From MAG-121220-bin8 sp002700465 (GTDB lineage Bacteria > Bacteroidota > Bacteroidia > Flavobacteriales > Flavobacteriaceae): a DNA stretch of 64,000 nucleotides. Position numbers and translations under genes: made by a program. Location: positions 124,001 to 188,000 of the forward strand of contig CALSTO010000002.1 of assembly GCA_943789295.1 (NCBI GenBank), given 5' to 3'. Under the pieces are notes generated by a model. That model was not told where the DNA came from and ran no database searches. It worked only from the letters and a program-made list of their open reading frames with translations. Shown in pieces: positions 41,567 through 51,462 of this stretch (position 1 is its first letter; each line of letters begins with the position of its first letter).

Positions 41567-44404
41567 TCATTGATAAGATTCAATTGGCTCACATGTACAA
41601 ATCAAATTCCTATCACCATACGCATCGTCCACTCTTCTCACAGAGGGCCAAAATTTATTTTCTAAAACATATGATGTTGGAAATGCTGCTTTTTGTCTAG
41701 AATAGGGGTAATTCCAATTTTCTTGCATTATCATTTTCATAGTGTGAGGAGCATTTTTTAATAAATTATTTGTTTCTGTTTCTGCACATTCATCTATTTC
41801 CTTTCTTATATGAATCATAGCATCACAAAACCTATTAATTTCTTCAATATTTTCACTTTCAGTTGGTTCTATCATCATAGTTCCAGGGACAGGAAACGAT
41901 ACAGTTGGAGCATGAAACCCGTAATCAATTAATCTTTTGGCTATATCCATTACTTCAATACCATTTGATTTAAAAGATCTGCAATCGATAATTAATTCAT
42001 GAGCTGCTCTTCCTTTCTCTCCTGTGTACAGGATATCATAATGATTTTCAATTCTGTTTTTAATGTAATTTGCATTTAAAATAGCAAATTCAGTAGATGA
42101 TCTTAATCCTTTGGCTCCTAACATAGATATGTACCCATATGAAATAACGCAGGCTAAGGCCGATCCCCAAGGCGCTCCAGAAATTGATTTAATACTTTCA
42201 TTAGAACTTACATTAATTATGGGGTTATTTGGTAAAAATGGCACAAGATGTTTTGCTACACAAATAGGCCCAACTCCAGGTCCCCCGCCACCATGCGGAA
42301 TGGCAAATGTTTTGTGTAAGTTTAAATGACAAACATCAGCGCCAATTATAAAGGGATTTGTAAGTCCAACTTGAGCATTCATATTTGCACCGTCCATATA
42401 AACTTGACCACCATTTGAGTGGATGGTTTCGGTAATTTCTTGAATGGAAGATTCAAAGACTCCATGAGTTGAGGGGTAAGTGATCATTAAAGCTGCTAAA
42501 TTATCTTTGTAATGAGTAGCTTTTTCTTTTAATTCATCAACGTTAATGTTACCATGTTTATCAGTCCCAACTACTACAACCTTCATTCCTGCCATTACAG
42601 CAGAAGCAGGATTAGTTCCGTGAGCTGATGAAGGAATCAAACAAATATTTCTGTGTTCTTGCGAAATGCTTTTTAAGTAAGCTCTTATTACCATTAAGCC
42701 TGCATATTCACCCTGTGCACCCGAATTTGGTTGTAATGATGTTCCACTAAAACCTGTTATTTCATTTAATTGTTTTTCAAGTTTTTTAATAAGTTTCTGA
42801 TATCCCCTTGCTTGATTTAAGGGAACAAATGGATGAATATTATTCCATTTGGCCCAACTAATTGGAAGCATTTCAGATGCTGCGTTCAATTTCATTGTGC
42901 ATGAACCAAGTGAAATCATAGAATGTGTTAATGATAAATCTTTTCTTTCAAGATTTTTAATATATCTCATTAAAGCAGTTTCTGAATGATATTTATTAAA
43001 AATTTCAGAATCCATAAATTTAGAGCCTCTTTTTAGTTGATCTGGAAATCTATTTGTAGAATTATTTAAATCTATTTCAAAAAGATCAATATTTAATGCC
43101 TTTGCAATTGTATCAACAATTTTTTGAACATCTTTTACAGATGTCGTTTCGTTTAATGAAATAGAAAATTTGTTTTCATTTATGTAATTAAAGTTAATTT
43201 TATTTAGTTCTGCAATTTTTTTTATTTTGTCAGTAGGACCATCTAATAGTAGAGTATCGAAAAAATATTTATTATATTGTTTTAACCCCATTTTGGTCAA
43301 ATTCCTTTCAAGTATTGCTGTTTTTTTATGAATATTGACCGCAATTTTCTTTAGACCTTTTGGTCCATGAAAAACTCCATACATACCAGCCATAACCGCT
43401 AAGAGTACTTGTGAGGTACATATATTTGAAGTAGCTCTGTCTCTTTTTATATGTTGTTCTCTTGTTTGCAGTGCCATTCTTAGAGCAGGATCATCATCAG
43501 AATCTTTTGTGAGTCCTATAATTCTTCCCGGAACAGATCTTTTGTATTCATCTTTAGTAGCAAAATATGCGGCATGAGGACCACCATAACCAAGTGGAAT
43601 TCCAAACCTTTGAGAGGTTCCAACTACTACATCAGCTCCAAACAGTGAAGGTTTTTTTAATAAACACAGTGAAAACAAATCTGCGGCAACAACTATTTTA
43701 ATATTGTTATTTTTTGCTTGAGAACAATGTTTTTCAATATTCTCAATACCTCCATAAACTCCAGGATATTGCATTAAACATCCATAAAAACTAGAATCAT
43801 AGTTAAATTGATCAAAATCACCAATTTCTATTTGAATACCCAAAGGCTCTGCTCTTGTTTCTAGTAAACTAATAGTTTGTGGAAGAGTGTTTTTTGAAAC
43901 AAAAAAATTACAAACATTACTCTTTTTTTGCTCTCTATTTCTTAAGCTAAACAACATAGTCATAGCTTCTGCAGCGGCAGTGCTTTCATCTAATAAAGAA
44001 GCATTAGCTAATTGCATTCCTGTTAAATCACATATTATAGTTTGATAATTTAAAAGTGCTTCCATTCTGCCTTGAGCGATTTCTGCTTGATAAGGCGTGT
44101 AAGCTGTATACCAACTTGGATTTTCCAAAATATTTCTTTTAATAACTGATGGAACTATAGCTTCGTTATAACCTAATCCAATGTAAGATTTATATATTTT
44201 GTTTTTGCTCCCTAATTTATCAATATGAGACAAGTATTTACTTTCAGAAAGAGCAGGTTTTAGATTCATTTCTTTTTTCAACCTTATATTTTCAGGAATT
44301 GTTTCAGAAATTAATTCTTTAATGCTTTTTGAACCAACGTACTCAAGCATGTTGATTTTGTCCAAATTATTTATACCAATGTGTCTGTCAGCAAAATCGT
44401 ACAT
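41567..44404 (-). CDS. gcvP: Glycine dehydrogenase (aminomethyl-transferring), P-protein
   Basis: 945-residue PLP enzyme of the glycine cleavage system that decarboxylates glycine. It is the single-chain form with both halves. The PLP lysine is Lys698 in HLNLHKTFAIPHGGGGPG, and SLGSCTMKLNAASEM plus GYGGPHAAYFA are typical. The opening FADRHIGINN is the standard start. The other glycine cleavage genes are not in the window. A consensus -7 element lies just upstream. Confidence 0.97.
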   Translation of the reverse strand: MYDFADRHIGINNLDKINMLEYVGSKSIKELISETIPENIRLKKEMNLKPALSESKYLSHIDKLGSKNKIYKSYIGLGYNEAIVPSVIKRNILENPSWYTAYTPYQAEIAQGRMEALLNYQTIICDLTGMQLANASLLDESTAAAEAMTMLFSLRNREQKKSNVCNFFVSKNTLPQTISLLETRAEPLGIQIEIGDFDQFNYDSSFYGCLMQYPGVYGGIENIEKHCSQAKNNNIKIVVAADLFSLCLLKKPSLFGADVVVGTSQRFGIPLGYGGPHAAYFATKDEYKRSVPGRIIGLTKDSDDDPALRMALQTREQHIKRDRATSNICTSQVLLAVMAGMYGVFHGPKGLKKIAVNIHKKTAILERNLTKMGLKQYNKYFFDTLLLDGPTDKIKKIAELNKINFNYINENKFSISLNETTSVKDVQKIVDTIAKALNIDLFEIDLNNSTNRFPDQLKRGSKFMDSEIFNKYHSETALMRYIKNLERKDLSLTHSMISLGSCTMKLNAASEMLPISWAKWNNIHPFVPLNQARGYQKLIKKLEKQLNEITGFSGTSLQPNSGAQGEYAGLMVIRAYLKSISQEHRNICLIPSSAHGTNPASAVMAGMKVVVVGTDKHGNINVDELKEKATHYKDNLAALMITYPSTHGVFESSIQEITETIHSNGGQVYMDGANMNAQVGLTNPFIIGADVCHLNLHKTFAIPHGGGGPGVGPICVAKHLVPFLPNNPIINVSSNESIKSISGAPWGSALACVISYGYISMLGAKGLRSSTEFAILNANYIKNRIENHYDILYTGEKGRAAHELIIDCRSFKSNGIEVMDIAKRLIDYGFHAPTVSFPVPGTMMIEPTESENIEEINRFCDAMIHIRKEIDECAETETNNLLKNAPHTMKMIMQENWNYPYSRQKAAFPTSYVLENKFWPSVRRVDDAYGDRNLICTCEPIESYQ

Positions 44405-44425
44405 ATTTTATTTAAGAATAAGGAT

Positions 44426-44433
44426 CAAAAATA
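44426..44433 (-). promoter_or_regulatory. Predicted -7 element for gcvP
   Basis: On the minus strand the sequence is TATTTTTG, an exact TAnnTTTG match, giving a likely start about 16 bases before the gcvP ATG. No clear -33 element is seen at 19-21 bases. Confidence 0.45.
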
Positions 44434-44530
44434 ATTAATATAAATACAATTATTACATAAATTTATTACTAAGATTAAAAAGTTTTTAACTTATTAATTA
44501 ACTAATGTTATAACTCGAAAATTTAATTAA

Positions 44531-45355
44531 ATGCTATTTATAAAAAAGCTTTTTGATTTTTATATAAAGTCAAGTTTTCATCTTGGATTATGTGTGGTTT
44601 CACTTTATTTAGTTTCTATTTTTAAACTTGAAATAGATCTAAATTATTATTTACTACTTTGTATTTTTTCTTCTACTATTGTTGTCTATAATTTTATAAA
44701 ATACGCTTCAACTTTACCATATTATTTTTTTGTTCAAAACGCACCAATAAAAAAAATTCAAATACTAAGTTTTTTTATTGGATTTCCTCTTGTTTATTCA
44801 TTGTTTTTTTTAAGTTGGAAAGGATTATTTTTTGGTTTTTTTCTTTTTTTAATTTGTCTTTTGTATGTTTTTCCAATAAATCATTCTATTTCTAATTTTA
44901 GAAATAGAAGTAAGATTAAAATTTTTTTAGTTGCAATATGTTGGGCTGGTTCAACAGTAATACTTCCTTTTATTGAATCAAATAGAACAGATTATACTGA
45001 TTCTGTATTATTATTTGCTCAGTTCTTTTTATTTGTAATAGCGTTCACTATGCCTTTTGAGATAAGGGATTTAAAATACGACTCAAATGATCTCAGGACT
45101 ATTCCTCAGATTTTTGGAATAGATAAATCAAAGTATATATGTTATTTAATTATTTTTATTTTTTTTTCTATTTCTATTGTTATTAATGGAATAAGTCTCG
45201 ATTTAATCTCTGATCTATTTATATCATTTATTTTGATTTTTATTATCTATATAACAAAGGAAAATCAAACAAAGTATTTTTCTAGTTTTTGGGTTGAATC
45301 TGTACCTATATATTGGTTAATTATTCAATTTATCCTATTTAACAGAGTCGTTTAA
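44531..45355 (+). CDS. UbiA-like integral membrane protein, function unknown
   Basis: 274 residues with about eight hydrophobic helices. The second conserved UbiA-type region is suggested by MPFEIRDLKYDSNDLRTIPQIFGIDKS, which keeps a DxxxD-like pattern and the PxxxG end. The first NDxxD motif is not preserved and reads VVYNFIKYAS. It may be a divergent UbiA-superfamily protein that has lost prenyltransferase activity, or a new branch. Codon use is extremely AT-rich. It ends in a 21-base overlap with the convergent purE gene. Confidence 0.65.
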   Translation: MLFIKKLFDFYIKSSFHLGLCVVSLYLVSIFKLEIDLNYYLLLCIFSSTIVVYNFIKYASTLPYYFFVQNAPIKKIQILSFFIGFPLVYSLFFLSWKGLFFGFFLFLICLLYVFPINHSISNFRNRSKIKIFLVAICWAGSTVILPFIESNRTDYTDSVLLFAQFFLFVIAFTMPFEIRDLKYDSNDLRTIPQIFGIDKSKYICYLIIFIFFSISIVINGISLDLISDLFISFILIFIIYITKENQTKYFSSFWVESVPIYWLIIQFILFNRVV

Positions 45356-45811
45356 AACTTTTTTCTTAAGATCTTCTTTAAACTTCAATAGTTTATTTAA
45401 AACTTCATCATTACTGCTTCCAATAATTTCAGCAGCCAAAATTCCAGCATTTTTTCCTCCATTTAAAGCGACTGTTCCAACTGGGACTCCACTAGGCATT
45501 TGAAGTATAGATAAAATTGAATCCCAACCATCGATCGAGTTTCTTGACTTAATTGGTACACCAATTACAGGAAGGGGTGTTAATGAGGCCATCATTCCAG
45601 GAAGATGTGCTGCTCCTCCGGCGCCAGCTATAATTACAGAATATCCGTTTTTATGAGCGTTTTCACCATATTTCATCATTTTTTCAGGTGTTCTGTGAGC
45701 TGAAACAATATCAACATCGTTTTGAATACCAAATTCATTTAAAATATCAATTGCTTCCTGCATAATCGGGAGATCAGATTTACTTCCCATTATAATACCA
45801 ACTTTTGCCAT
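45335..45811 (-). CDS. purE: 5-(carboxyamino)imidazole ribonucleotide mutase
   Basis: 158-residue class I PurE that moves the carboxyl group from N5-CAIR to CAIR in purine synthesis. Motifs GSKSDLPIMQEA, SAHRTPEKM and AGAGGAAHLPGMMASLTPLPVIGVP are complete. It works after PurK, whose gene is directly upstream with two bases between stop and start. Confidence 0.96.
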   Translation of the reverse strand: MAKVGIIMGSKSDLPIMQEAIDILNEFGIQNDVDIVSAHRTPEKMMKYGENAHKNGYSVIIAGAGGAAHLPGMMASLTPLPVIGVPIKSRNSIDGWDSILSILQMPSGVPVGTVALNGGKNAGILAAEIIGSSNDEVLNKLLKFKEDLKKKVLNDSVK

Positions 45812-45813
45812 AT

Positions 45814-46956
45814 TTAATTAGTTTTAATTTGAATTAAATTTTTTATAGTTTTAGCTATCTGTAATCCACTTTTTAAATCAGTATCTATCACTGTTATGTG
45901 ACCCATTTTTCGGTTTGGTTTAGTCTCTTTTTTACCGTAAATATGAATTTTTACATTATCAAAGTTCATGGCTTCATTTATTCCTTCATAAATTACATCT
46001 CCATTATAACCTATACCGCCAACTAAGTTAGCCATAATTGCATAATTATTGGATTTAGAGCAACCTAAAGGTAAATTTAAAATAGCATTAATATGTTGAT
46101 CAAATTGAGAGTTAATACAAGCCTCTATAGAATAATGGGCGCTGTTATGGGGTCTGGGCGCAACTTCATTTACTAAAATAGTATTGTCATGAGTTATAAA
46201 CATTTCAACAGCAAGTAGACCAACTTGTTTAAATGTTTTGGAAACTTTTAACGCAACTTTTTCTGCCTTAGCTTTTAGCTCATCTCTAACCTGAGCTGGA
46301 CAAACAACAAATTCTACTTGATTAGAAATTTCATTAAACATCATTTCAACTATTGGAAAAATCTCAATATCTCCATTTTGATTTCTAACCACAGTTGTAG
46401 CTAATTCTTTTTTAAAAGGAATCATTTCCTCAATTATAAACTGAGTTTCTGGCAAATTGTTGAGGTCTTTTTTAGATTTTAAGATCTTTACACCATAGCC
46501 GTCATATCCAAACTTAGTTTTTTTCCATACACATGGAAACTTAAGTTTCTCAACATTTAAATCCTTTAATGAATTGTAATATTTAAATTTTGCTGTTGGA
46601 ATATTATTATCAATGAAAAATTGTTTTTGGATTGATTTATCTTGAATAATTCTAAGAGTTGATGAATTAGGAAAAACTTTTACACCCTCTTTTTCTAATT
46701 TTTCTAATGCATCTACATTTATGTGTTCAATTTCATAGGTAACTAAATCACAATTTTTACCAAAATTATATACTGCATCAAAATCCATTAATTGCCCTTT
46801 TGTAAATTCAGAGCATATTTCTTTACAAGGCGAATCATTGCTTGGATCTAAGACTTTAGTTTTTATACTTAACCTGGATGTTACTTGTAATAACATTTTA
46901 CCTAGTTGACCACCTCCCAAAATACCTAATGTAAAATCTGATTTAGAATAATTCAT
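45814..46956 (-). CDS. purK: 5-(carboxyamino)imidazole ribonucleotide synthase
   Basis: 380-residue ATP-grasp enzyme that makes N5-CAIR from AIR, bicarbonate and ATP. It has GILGGGQLGKMLLQ at the start, FIEE-type ATP-grasp sequence (PETQFIIEEMIPFKKELATTVVRN), and EVAPRPHNSAHYSIEAC, the family signature. Coupled with purE. The intergenic region to adk holds -7 elements for both directions. Confidence 0.95.
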   Translation of the reverse strand: MNYSKSDFTLGILGGGQLGKMLLQVTSRLSIKTKVLDPSNDSPCKEICSEFTKGQLMDFDAVYNFGKNCDLVTYEIEHINVDALEKLEKEGVKVFPNSSTLRIIQDKSIQKQFFIDNNIPTAKFKYYNSLKDLNVEKLKFPCVWKKTKFGYDGYGVKILKSKKDLNNLPETQFIIEEMIPFKKELATTVVRNQNGDIEIFPIVEMMFNEISNQVEFVVCPAQVRDELKAKAEKVALKVSKTFKQVGLLAVEMFITHDNTILVNEVAPRPHNSAHYSIEACINSQFDQHINAILNLPLGCSKSNNYAIMANLVGGIGYNGDVIYEGINEAMNFDNVKIHIYGKKETKPNRKMGHITVIDTDLKSGLQIAKTIKNLIQIKTN

Positions 46957-46973
46957 TTAAAAAGATTGTTTGG

Positions 46974-46981
46974 CAAAAATA
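46974..46981 (-). promoter_or_regulatory. Predicted -7 element for purK-purE
   Basis: TATTTTTG on the minus strand matches TAnnTTTG exactly, 17 bases before the purK start codon, giving a leader of about 10 bases. Confidence 0.42.
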
Positions 46982-47030
46982 CACTAAAATGTTATTTGGT
47001 ATAAAATTATTTAACTATTGATTTTGGGGT

Positions 47031-47038
47031 TATATTTG
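47031..47038 (+). promoter_or_regulatory. Predicted -7 element for the adk operon
   Basis: TATATTTG matches the consensus exactly and lies 22 bases before the adk ATG. It is divergent from the purK element within the same 104-base intergenic region. Confidence 0.45.
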
Positions 47039-47060
47039 TTTTATTATATTTTAAATTACT

Positions 47061-47636
47061 ATGATTAATTTGATATTGTTTGGAAAGCCAGGATCTGGAA
47101 AGGGAACTCAAGCTGAGTTTGTTAAAAAGAAATACGATTTAATTCATATTTCAACAGGAGATTTATTTAGAAATAATATGTCTAATAATACAGATTTGGG
47201 ATTATTAGCTAAATCTTACATAGAAAAAGGAGATTTAGTTCCGGATGAAGTAACTATTAAAATGTTAGAGGCAGAAGTAAATACACATCCTAATGCCAAC
47301 GGATTTATTTTTGATGGTTTTCCTAGAACAACTGTACAGGCAGAAATTTTAGATCAGTTTTTAAGTACGCTTAATTTAAGTATTTCTTTGACTATTGCTT
47401 TGGAGGTTGATGAAAATTTATTGATCGATAGGTTAATCAGTAGAGGAAAAGATAGTGGTAGAGCTGACGATCAAGATAGATCTAAAATTCAAAACAGGTT
47501 TAACGAATATAACAACAAGACTTCTCCCCTTATAAATTTTTATAAAATTCAAAATAAATTTTTTAAAGTAAATGGAGTAGGTGATATTAATGATATAAGT
47601 GCTAGAATTTTTAATACTATTGATAATAATATTTAA
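47061..47636 (+). CDS. adk: Adenylate kinase
   Basis: 191-residue AMP kinase. P-loop GKPGSGKGTQAEF, AMP-binding FDGFPRTTVQAE and ISTGDLFRNN are intact. The short LID (SRGKDSGRADDQDRSKIQ) lacks the zinc-binding insert and marks the short form. It overlaps obg by one base in a TAATG arrangement. Confidence 0.96.
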   Translation: MINLILFGKPGSGKGTQAEFVKKKYDLIHISTGDLFRNNMSNNTDLGLLAKSYIEKGDLVPDEVTIKMLEAEVNTHPNANGFIFDGFPRTTVQAEILDQFLSTLNLSISLTIALEVDENLLIDRLISRGKDSGRADDQDRSKIQNRFNEYNNKTSPLINFYKIQNKFFKVNGVGDINDISARIFNTIDNNI

Positions 47637-48637
47637 TGACTGAAGGTAATTTTGTTGATTATGTAAAGATTAATGTCTTTTCAGGAAATGGGGGAAAAGG
47701 TTCTGCTCATTTTAGACGTGAAAAATACATAACCAAAGGAGGGCCTGATGGAGGTGATGGAGGTAGAGGAGGACATGTTATTTTTGTAACTGACAAATCT
47801 TTGTGGACACTACATCACTTTAGATTCCAAAAACATTTTAAATGTGGTCATGGTGGAGACGGAAGTGGAAGTAGAAGTACAGGGGCTGACGGTTCTGATT
47901 CTCTTATTAGAGTTCCTGTAGGCACTGTTATTAGAGATACTGAAACTAATAATATTATATACGAAACTATTGAAGATGGTGATCATAAAATTATTTTAGA
48001 AGGAGGAATGGGTGGTCTTGGCAATTGGAATTTTAGATCATCAACTAATCAGGCACCTAGATATTCTCAACCAGGAATTAAAGGAAAAGAAAGGAAATTA
48101 ACATTAGAATTAAAATTATTAGCTGATGTTGGTTTGGTTGGATTCCCTAATGTTGGAAAATCAACATTATTAAAAACTATAACTTCCGCGAAGCCCAAAA
48201 TTGGTAATTACGAGTTTACTACCCTAAAACCTAATTTAGGTATCGTTCAATATAGAGATTACAGATCATTTGTTATGGCAGATATTCCTGGAATAATTGA
48301 AGGAGCGTCTGATGGTAGAGGACTTGGACATCATTTTCTTAGACATATCGAAAGAAATTCAGTTCTTCTTTTTTTGCTTTCTACTGAATCGGAAGATTTA
48401 GTAAATCAATACAATATTCTTTTAAATGAATTAAAGAAGTATAACCCTGAATTATTAGATAAACAAAGGATTATTGCTGTTTCTAAATCAGATTTGATTG
48501 ATGATAAAGCAAAATTGAAAATCAAAAAAAATATTTCTAAAAATATTAAAAATGTTCCTTTCGAATTTATTTCATCTGTTTCAAATATTGGATTAGTTGA
48601 AATAAAAGATCTTTTGTGGAAGGTTTTAAATGAATAG
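47636..48637 (+). CDS. obgE: Obg GTPase, ribosome assembly factor
   Basis: 333-residue GTPase involved in 50S maturation and stress control. The glycine-rich Obg fold opens with FVDYVKINVFSGNGGKGSAHFRREK; the G domain holds GFPNVGKSTLL (G1) and DIPGIIEGASDGRGLG (G3). The C-terminal OCT extension is absent, as in other Bacteroidota. Coupled to adk upstream; mpl is 29 bases downstream. Confidence 0.95.
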   Translation: MTEGNFVDYVKINVFSGNGGKGSAHFRREKYITKGGPDGGDGGRGGHVIFVTDKSLWTLHHFRFQKHFKCGHGGDGSGSRSTGADGSDSLIRVPVGTVIRDTETNNIIYETIEDGDHKIILEGGMGGLGNWNFRSSTNQAPRYSQPGIKGKERKLTLELKLLADVGLVGFPNVGKSTLLKTITSAKPKIGNYEFTTLKPNLGIVQYRDYRSFVMADIPGIIEGASDGRGLGHHFLRHIERNSVLLFLLSTESEDLVNQYNILLNELKKYNPELLDKQRIIAVSKSDLIDDKAKLKIKKNISKNIKNVPFEFISSVSNIGLVEIKDLLWKVLNE

Positions 48638-48666
48638 ATTTTAATCTTAAATTAGAGTATTATTTC

Positions 48667-50028
48667 ATGAAAATTCATTTTATAGCAATAGGAGGAAGTG
48701 CAATGCATAATTTAGCAATAGCATTACACATTAAAGGATATATTGTCTCAGGAAGTGATGATTCAATTTTTGAACCTTCTAAATCAAGATTGATTCACCA
48801 CGGTTTATTTCCACAAGAAATTGGTTGGAATTCTTCAAATATTTCAGATGATTTAGATTATGTTATACTGGGTATGCACGCAAAAAAAGATAATCCAGAA
48901 CTTATCGAAGCACAAAATAAATCAATCAAAATATTTTCTTATCCAGAATTTATTTATGAAATGTCTAAAAATAAGACTAGAGTTGTTATAGGAGGAAGTC
49001 ATGGTAAAACCTCAATTACAGCAATGGTTTTACATGTTTTAAATGATAATAATATTTCTGTAGATTATATGGTTGGAGCTCAGCTAAAAGGTTTTAACAC
49101 GATGGTTCATTTAACTGACGAAAATGATTTTATATTACTGGAAGGTGATGAGTATTTATCTTCTCCAATAGATAGAAGACCTAAATTTCACCTGTATAAA
49201 CCAAATATAGCTTTGTTAAGCGGAATTGCATGGGATCATATTAATGTCTTTCCAACAAAGGAGATTTATTCCAAACAATTTGAGATTTTTCTTGATTCTA
49301 TAATTTCTGGGGGAGCTGTTGTTTACAACGAATTAGATTCAGAATTAAATCAAATGGTTTTAAATTGTTCAAATTCTATTAGAAAACTCGAGTATTCATT
49401 ACCTGAATTTTTTATTGAAAACGATATTTCATTTTTAAAAACCGATGAAGGCAATCTACCATTAAAGATATTTGGTAATCATAATCTAAGTAATCTTTCA
49501 GGAGCTAAATTAATATGCCAATTAATGGGTGTTCAAGAAGAAGAGTTCAATAATTCTATTGTATCCTTCGCAGGTGCTGACAAGAGATTAGAATCTTTGT
49601 TAGAAATGGATGACAGAGCATTTTTTAAAGATTTTGCTCATTCTCCAAGCAAAGTTAGTGCAACAACAAATGCTTTAAAAAATCAATTTAAAAACAGAAA
49701 ATTAATTGCCCTTCTTGAATTACACACTTTTAGTAGTTTAAATGAAGATTTTATTGGTGAATACCGAAATAGTTTAAAAAAAGCTGATATTAGAATTTTG
49801 TTTTATGACCCTAAAGCTGTTGCAAGTAAAGGATTAAAGAATATCTCAGTTCAAAAAATAAAAGATTCGTTCAATGATGATAGTATGATAGTAATTTCAG
49901 ATTCAAACCAGTTAAAAGCTTATTTATTTGAATTGTCTTACCAAGACACAAATTTATTATTTATGAGTTCAGGAAATTATGCTTCACTAGATTTAGAAGT
50001 AATTAATGATTTTATTAAAAATAATTAA
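48667..50028 (+). CDS. mpl: UDP-N-acetylmuramate:L-Ala-gamma-D-Glu-meso-DAP ligase (Mpl-like)
   Basis: 453-residue Mur ligase that recycles murein tripeptide onto UDP-MurNAc. The start FIAIGGSAMHNLAIALHIKGYIVSGSDD and the ATP loop VVIGGSHGKTSITAMVL are Mpl-type, with DFAHSPSKV in place of the DYxHxP of MurC. It is coupled to the YjjG gene by one shared base. With MurF in the same window it marks peptidoglycan synthesis and recycling. Confidence 0.9.
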   Translation: MKIHFIAIGGSAMHNLAIALHIKGYIVSGSDDSIFEPSKSRLIHHGLFPQEIGWNSSNISDDLDYVILGMHAKKDNPELIEAQNKSIKIFSYPEFIYEMSKNKTRVVIGGSHGKTSITAMVLHVLNDNNISVDYMVGAQLKGFNTMVHLTDENDFILLEGDEYLSSPIDRRPKFHLYKPNIALLSGIAWDHINVFPTKEIYSKQFEIFLDSIISGGAVVYNELDSELNQMVLNCSNSIRKLEYSLPEFFIENDISFLKTDEGNLPLKIFGNHNLSNLSGAKLICQLMGVQEEEFNNSIVSFAGADKRLESLLEMDDRAFFKDFAHSPSKVSATTNALKNQFKNRKLIALLELHTFSSLNEDFIGEYRNSLKKADIRILFYDPKAVASKGLKNISVQKIKDSFNDDSMIVISDSNQLKAYLFELSYQDTNLLFMSSGNYASLDLEVINDFIKNN

Positions 50029-50714
50029 TGAATAATATTAAACATATATTTTTTGATTTAGATCATACGCTCTGGCATTTTGAAAAAAACTCATCGTTAA
50101 CTTTCGATTTTTTACTTAATAAATACAATATTAATGTTGGTCTTCAGAGCTTTTTGAAAATATACATGCCAATCAACTTCTCATTATGGAATCTTTATAG
50201 AGACGATAAAATTACAAAGGAATATTTAAGGCACAACAGGCTGAAATCTACTTTTGAAAAATTAAACATAAATATTAAACCCAGTGTAATAGATAATATT
50301 TCTGACGATTATGTGAAACATCTTCCTGATAATAATTTTCTTTTAAAGGACGCTATTACAGTTTTAGATTATTTATTTAAAAAATACACATTACACATAA
50401 TAACTAACGGATTTACTGAGGTTCAGAATACAAAAATTATAAATTCAAATCTCAAAAAATACTTTACATGTATTATTGATTCTGAGACAGTTGGTGTAAA
50501 AAAACCTCATTCGAAAATTTTTCAATACGCTTATGATGTTTCTAAAGCAACGAATAAAAATCAATGTTTAATGATTGGTGACAATTATGAAGCTGATGTA
50601 ATGGGAGCTATTAATAACGGGTTTAAGGCCATTCATTTAAATTCAAACAATGAAAATTTACATAAGGATTCAATAATTATTAATGATTTAATTTCTTTAA
50701 AAGAAATTCTTTAA
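50028..50714 (+). CDS. yjjG: YjjG-family noncanonical pyrimidine nucleotidase (HAD)
   Basis: 228-residue HAD hydrolase. Motif I is FFDLDHTLWHFEKNSSLTF (Asp10, Asp12), motif II IITNGFTEVQ, and motif III/IV VGVKKPHSKIFQYA then MIGDNYEADVMGAINNG. YjjG removes phosphate from noncanonical pyrimidine nucleotides. It overlaps mpl by one base, and rlmB converges head-on at its end. Confidence 0.9.
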   Translation: MNNIKHIFFDLDHTLWHFEKNSSLTFDFLLNKYNINVGLQSFLKIYMPINFSLWNLYRDDKITKEYLRHNRLKSTFEKLNINIKPSVIDNISDDYVKHLPDNNFLLKDAITVLDYLFKKYTLHIITNGFTEVQNTKIINSNLKKYFTCIIDSETVGVKKPHSKIFQYAYDVSKATNKNQCLMIGDNYEADVMGAINNGFKAIHLNSNNENLHKDSIIINDLISLKEIL

Positions 50715-51455
50715 TTAATATTTTTTTTGCCTTATCATTTCATAAAGAATAGTTCCACATGCAACAGATACATTTAGCGATTCTATTTTACCATGTAAAG
50801 GGATTCTTATGAGTTGGTCACATAATTTTATAACTGAACTAGATAAACCTTTACCCTCTGATCCCATTACTATTGCTTGGGATTTCCCGAACTTAGTTTC
50901 AAAAATATTTTTTTCTGCTTTTTCAGATGCTCCAAATATTTTTATATCATGTTGTTTTAAAAGAAATATAGCATCTTTAATGTGAGAAACTTTACATATA
51001 GGAACATTAAAAATTGCTCCAGATGATGTTTTGATAGTATCTCCGTTCACTGGAGCACTACCACTAGACTGAATTATTATACAATCAATAGCAGTACATT
51101 CTGCTGTTCTTACAATAGCTCCAAAATTTCTAACATCTGATAATTGATCAAGTATTAATAATGAAATTGATTTAGGTTTAGATTCAATTAATTCGCTTAA
51201 ATCAGAAATAGACAAGAAATTTATAGGAGAAATTGTAGCTACAACACCTTGATGATTTTTTGGTGTTAATCTATTCAGTTTTTCAACTGGAACATATGAA
51301 ATTTCAATTGATTTCTTTTTTAACTTTTTAATTAGTTCATAAGAACTAGCCCCTGTAAGACCTCTTTGCAGATAGACTTTACTTAACGTTTCTTGAGAAT
51401 CAATAGCTTCAATAACTGATCTTAAGCCATAAATCTGGGTATTTTTATTTTCCAC
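50715..51455 (-). CDS. rlmB: 23S rRNA (guanosine-2'-O)-methyltransferase RlmB
   Basis: 246-residue SpoU/TrmH methyltransferase. The substrate-binding N-terminal domain opens QIYGLRSVIEAIDSQE; the SPOUT knot has NFGAIVRTAECTAID, VMGSEGKGLSS and IPLHGKIESLNVSVA. It methylates G2251 in the ribosomal peptidyl-transferase region. The gene stop abuts that of yjjG. Confidence 0.93.
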   Translation of the reverse strand: MENKNTQIYGLRSVIEAIDSQETLSKVYLQRGLTGASSYELIKKLKKKSIEISYVPVEKLNRLTPKNHQGVVATISPINFLSISDLSELIESKPKSISLLILDQLSDVRNFGAIVRTAECTAIDCIIIQSSGSAPVNGDTIKTSSGAIFNVPICKVSHIKDAIFLLKQHDIKIFGASEKAEKNIFETKFGKSQAIVMGSEGKGLSSSVIKLCDQLIRIPLHGKIESLNVSVACGTILYEMIRQKKY

Positions 51456-51462
51456 TTAAATA

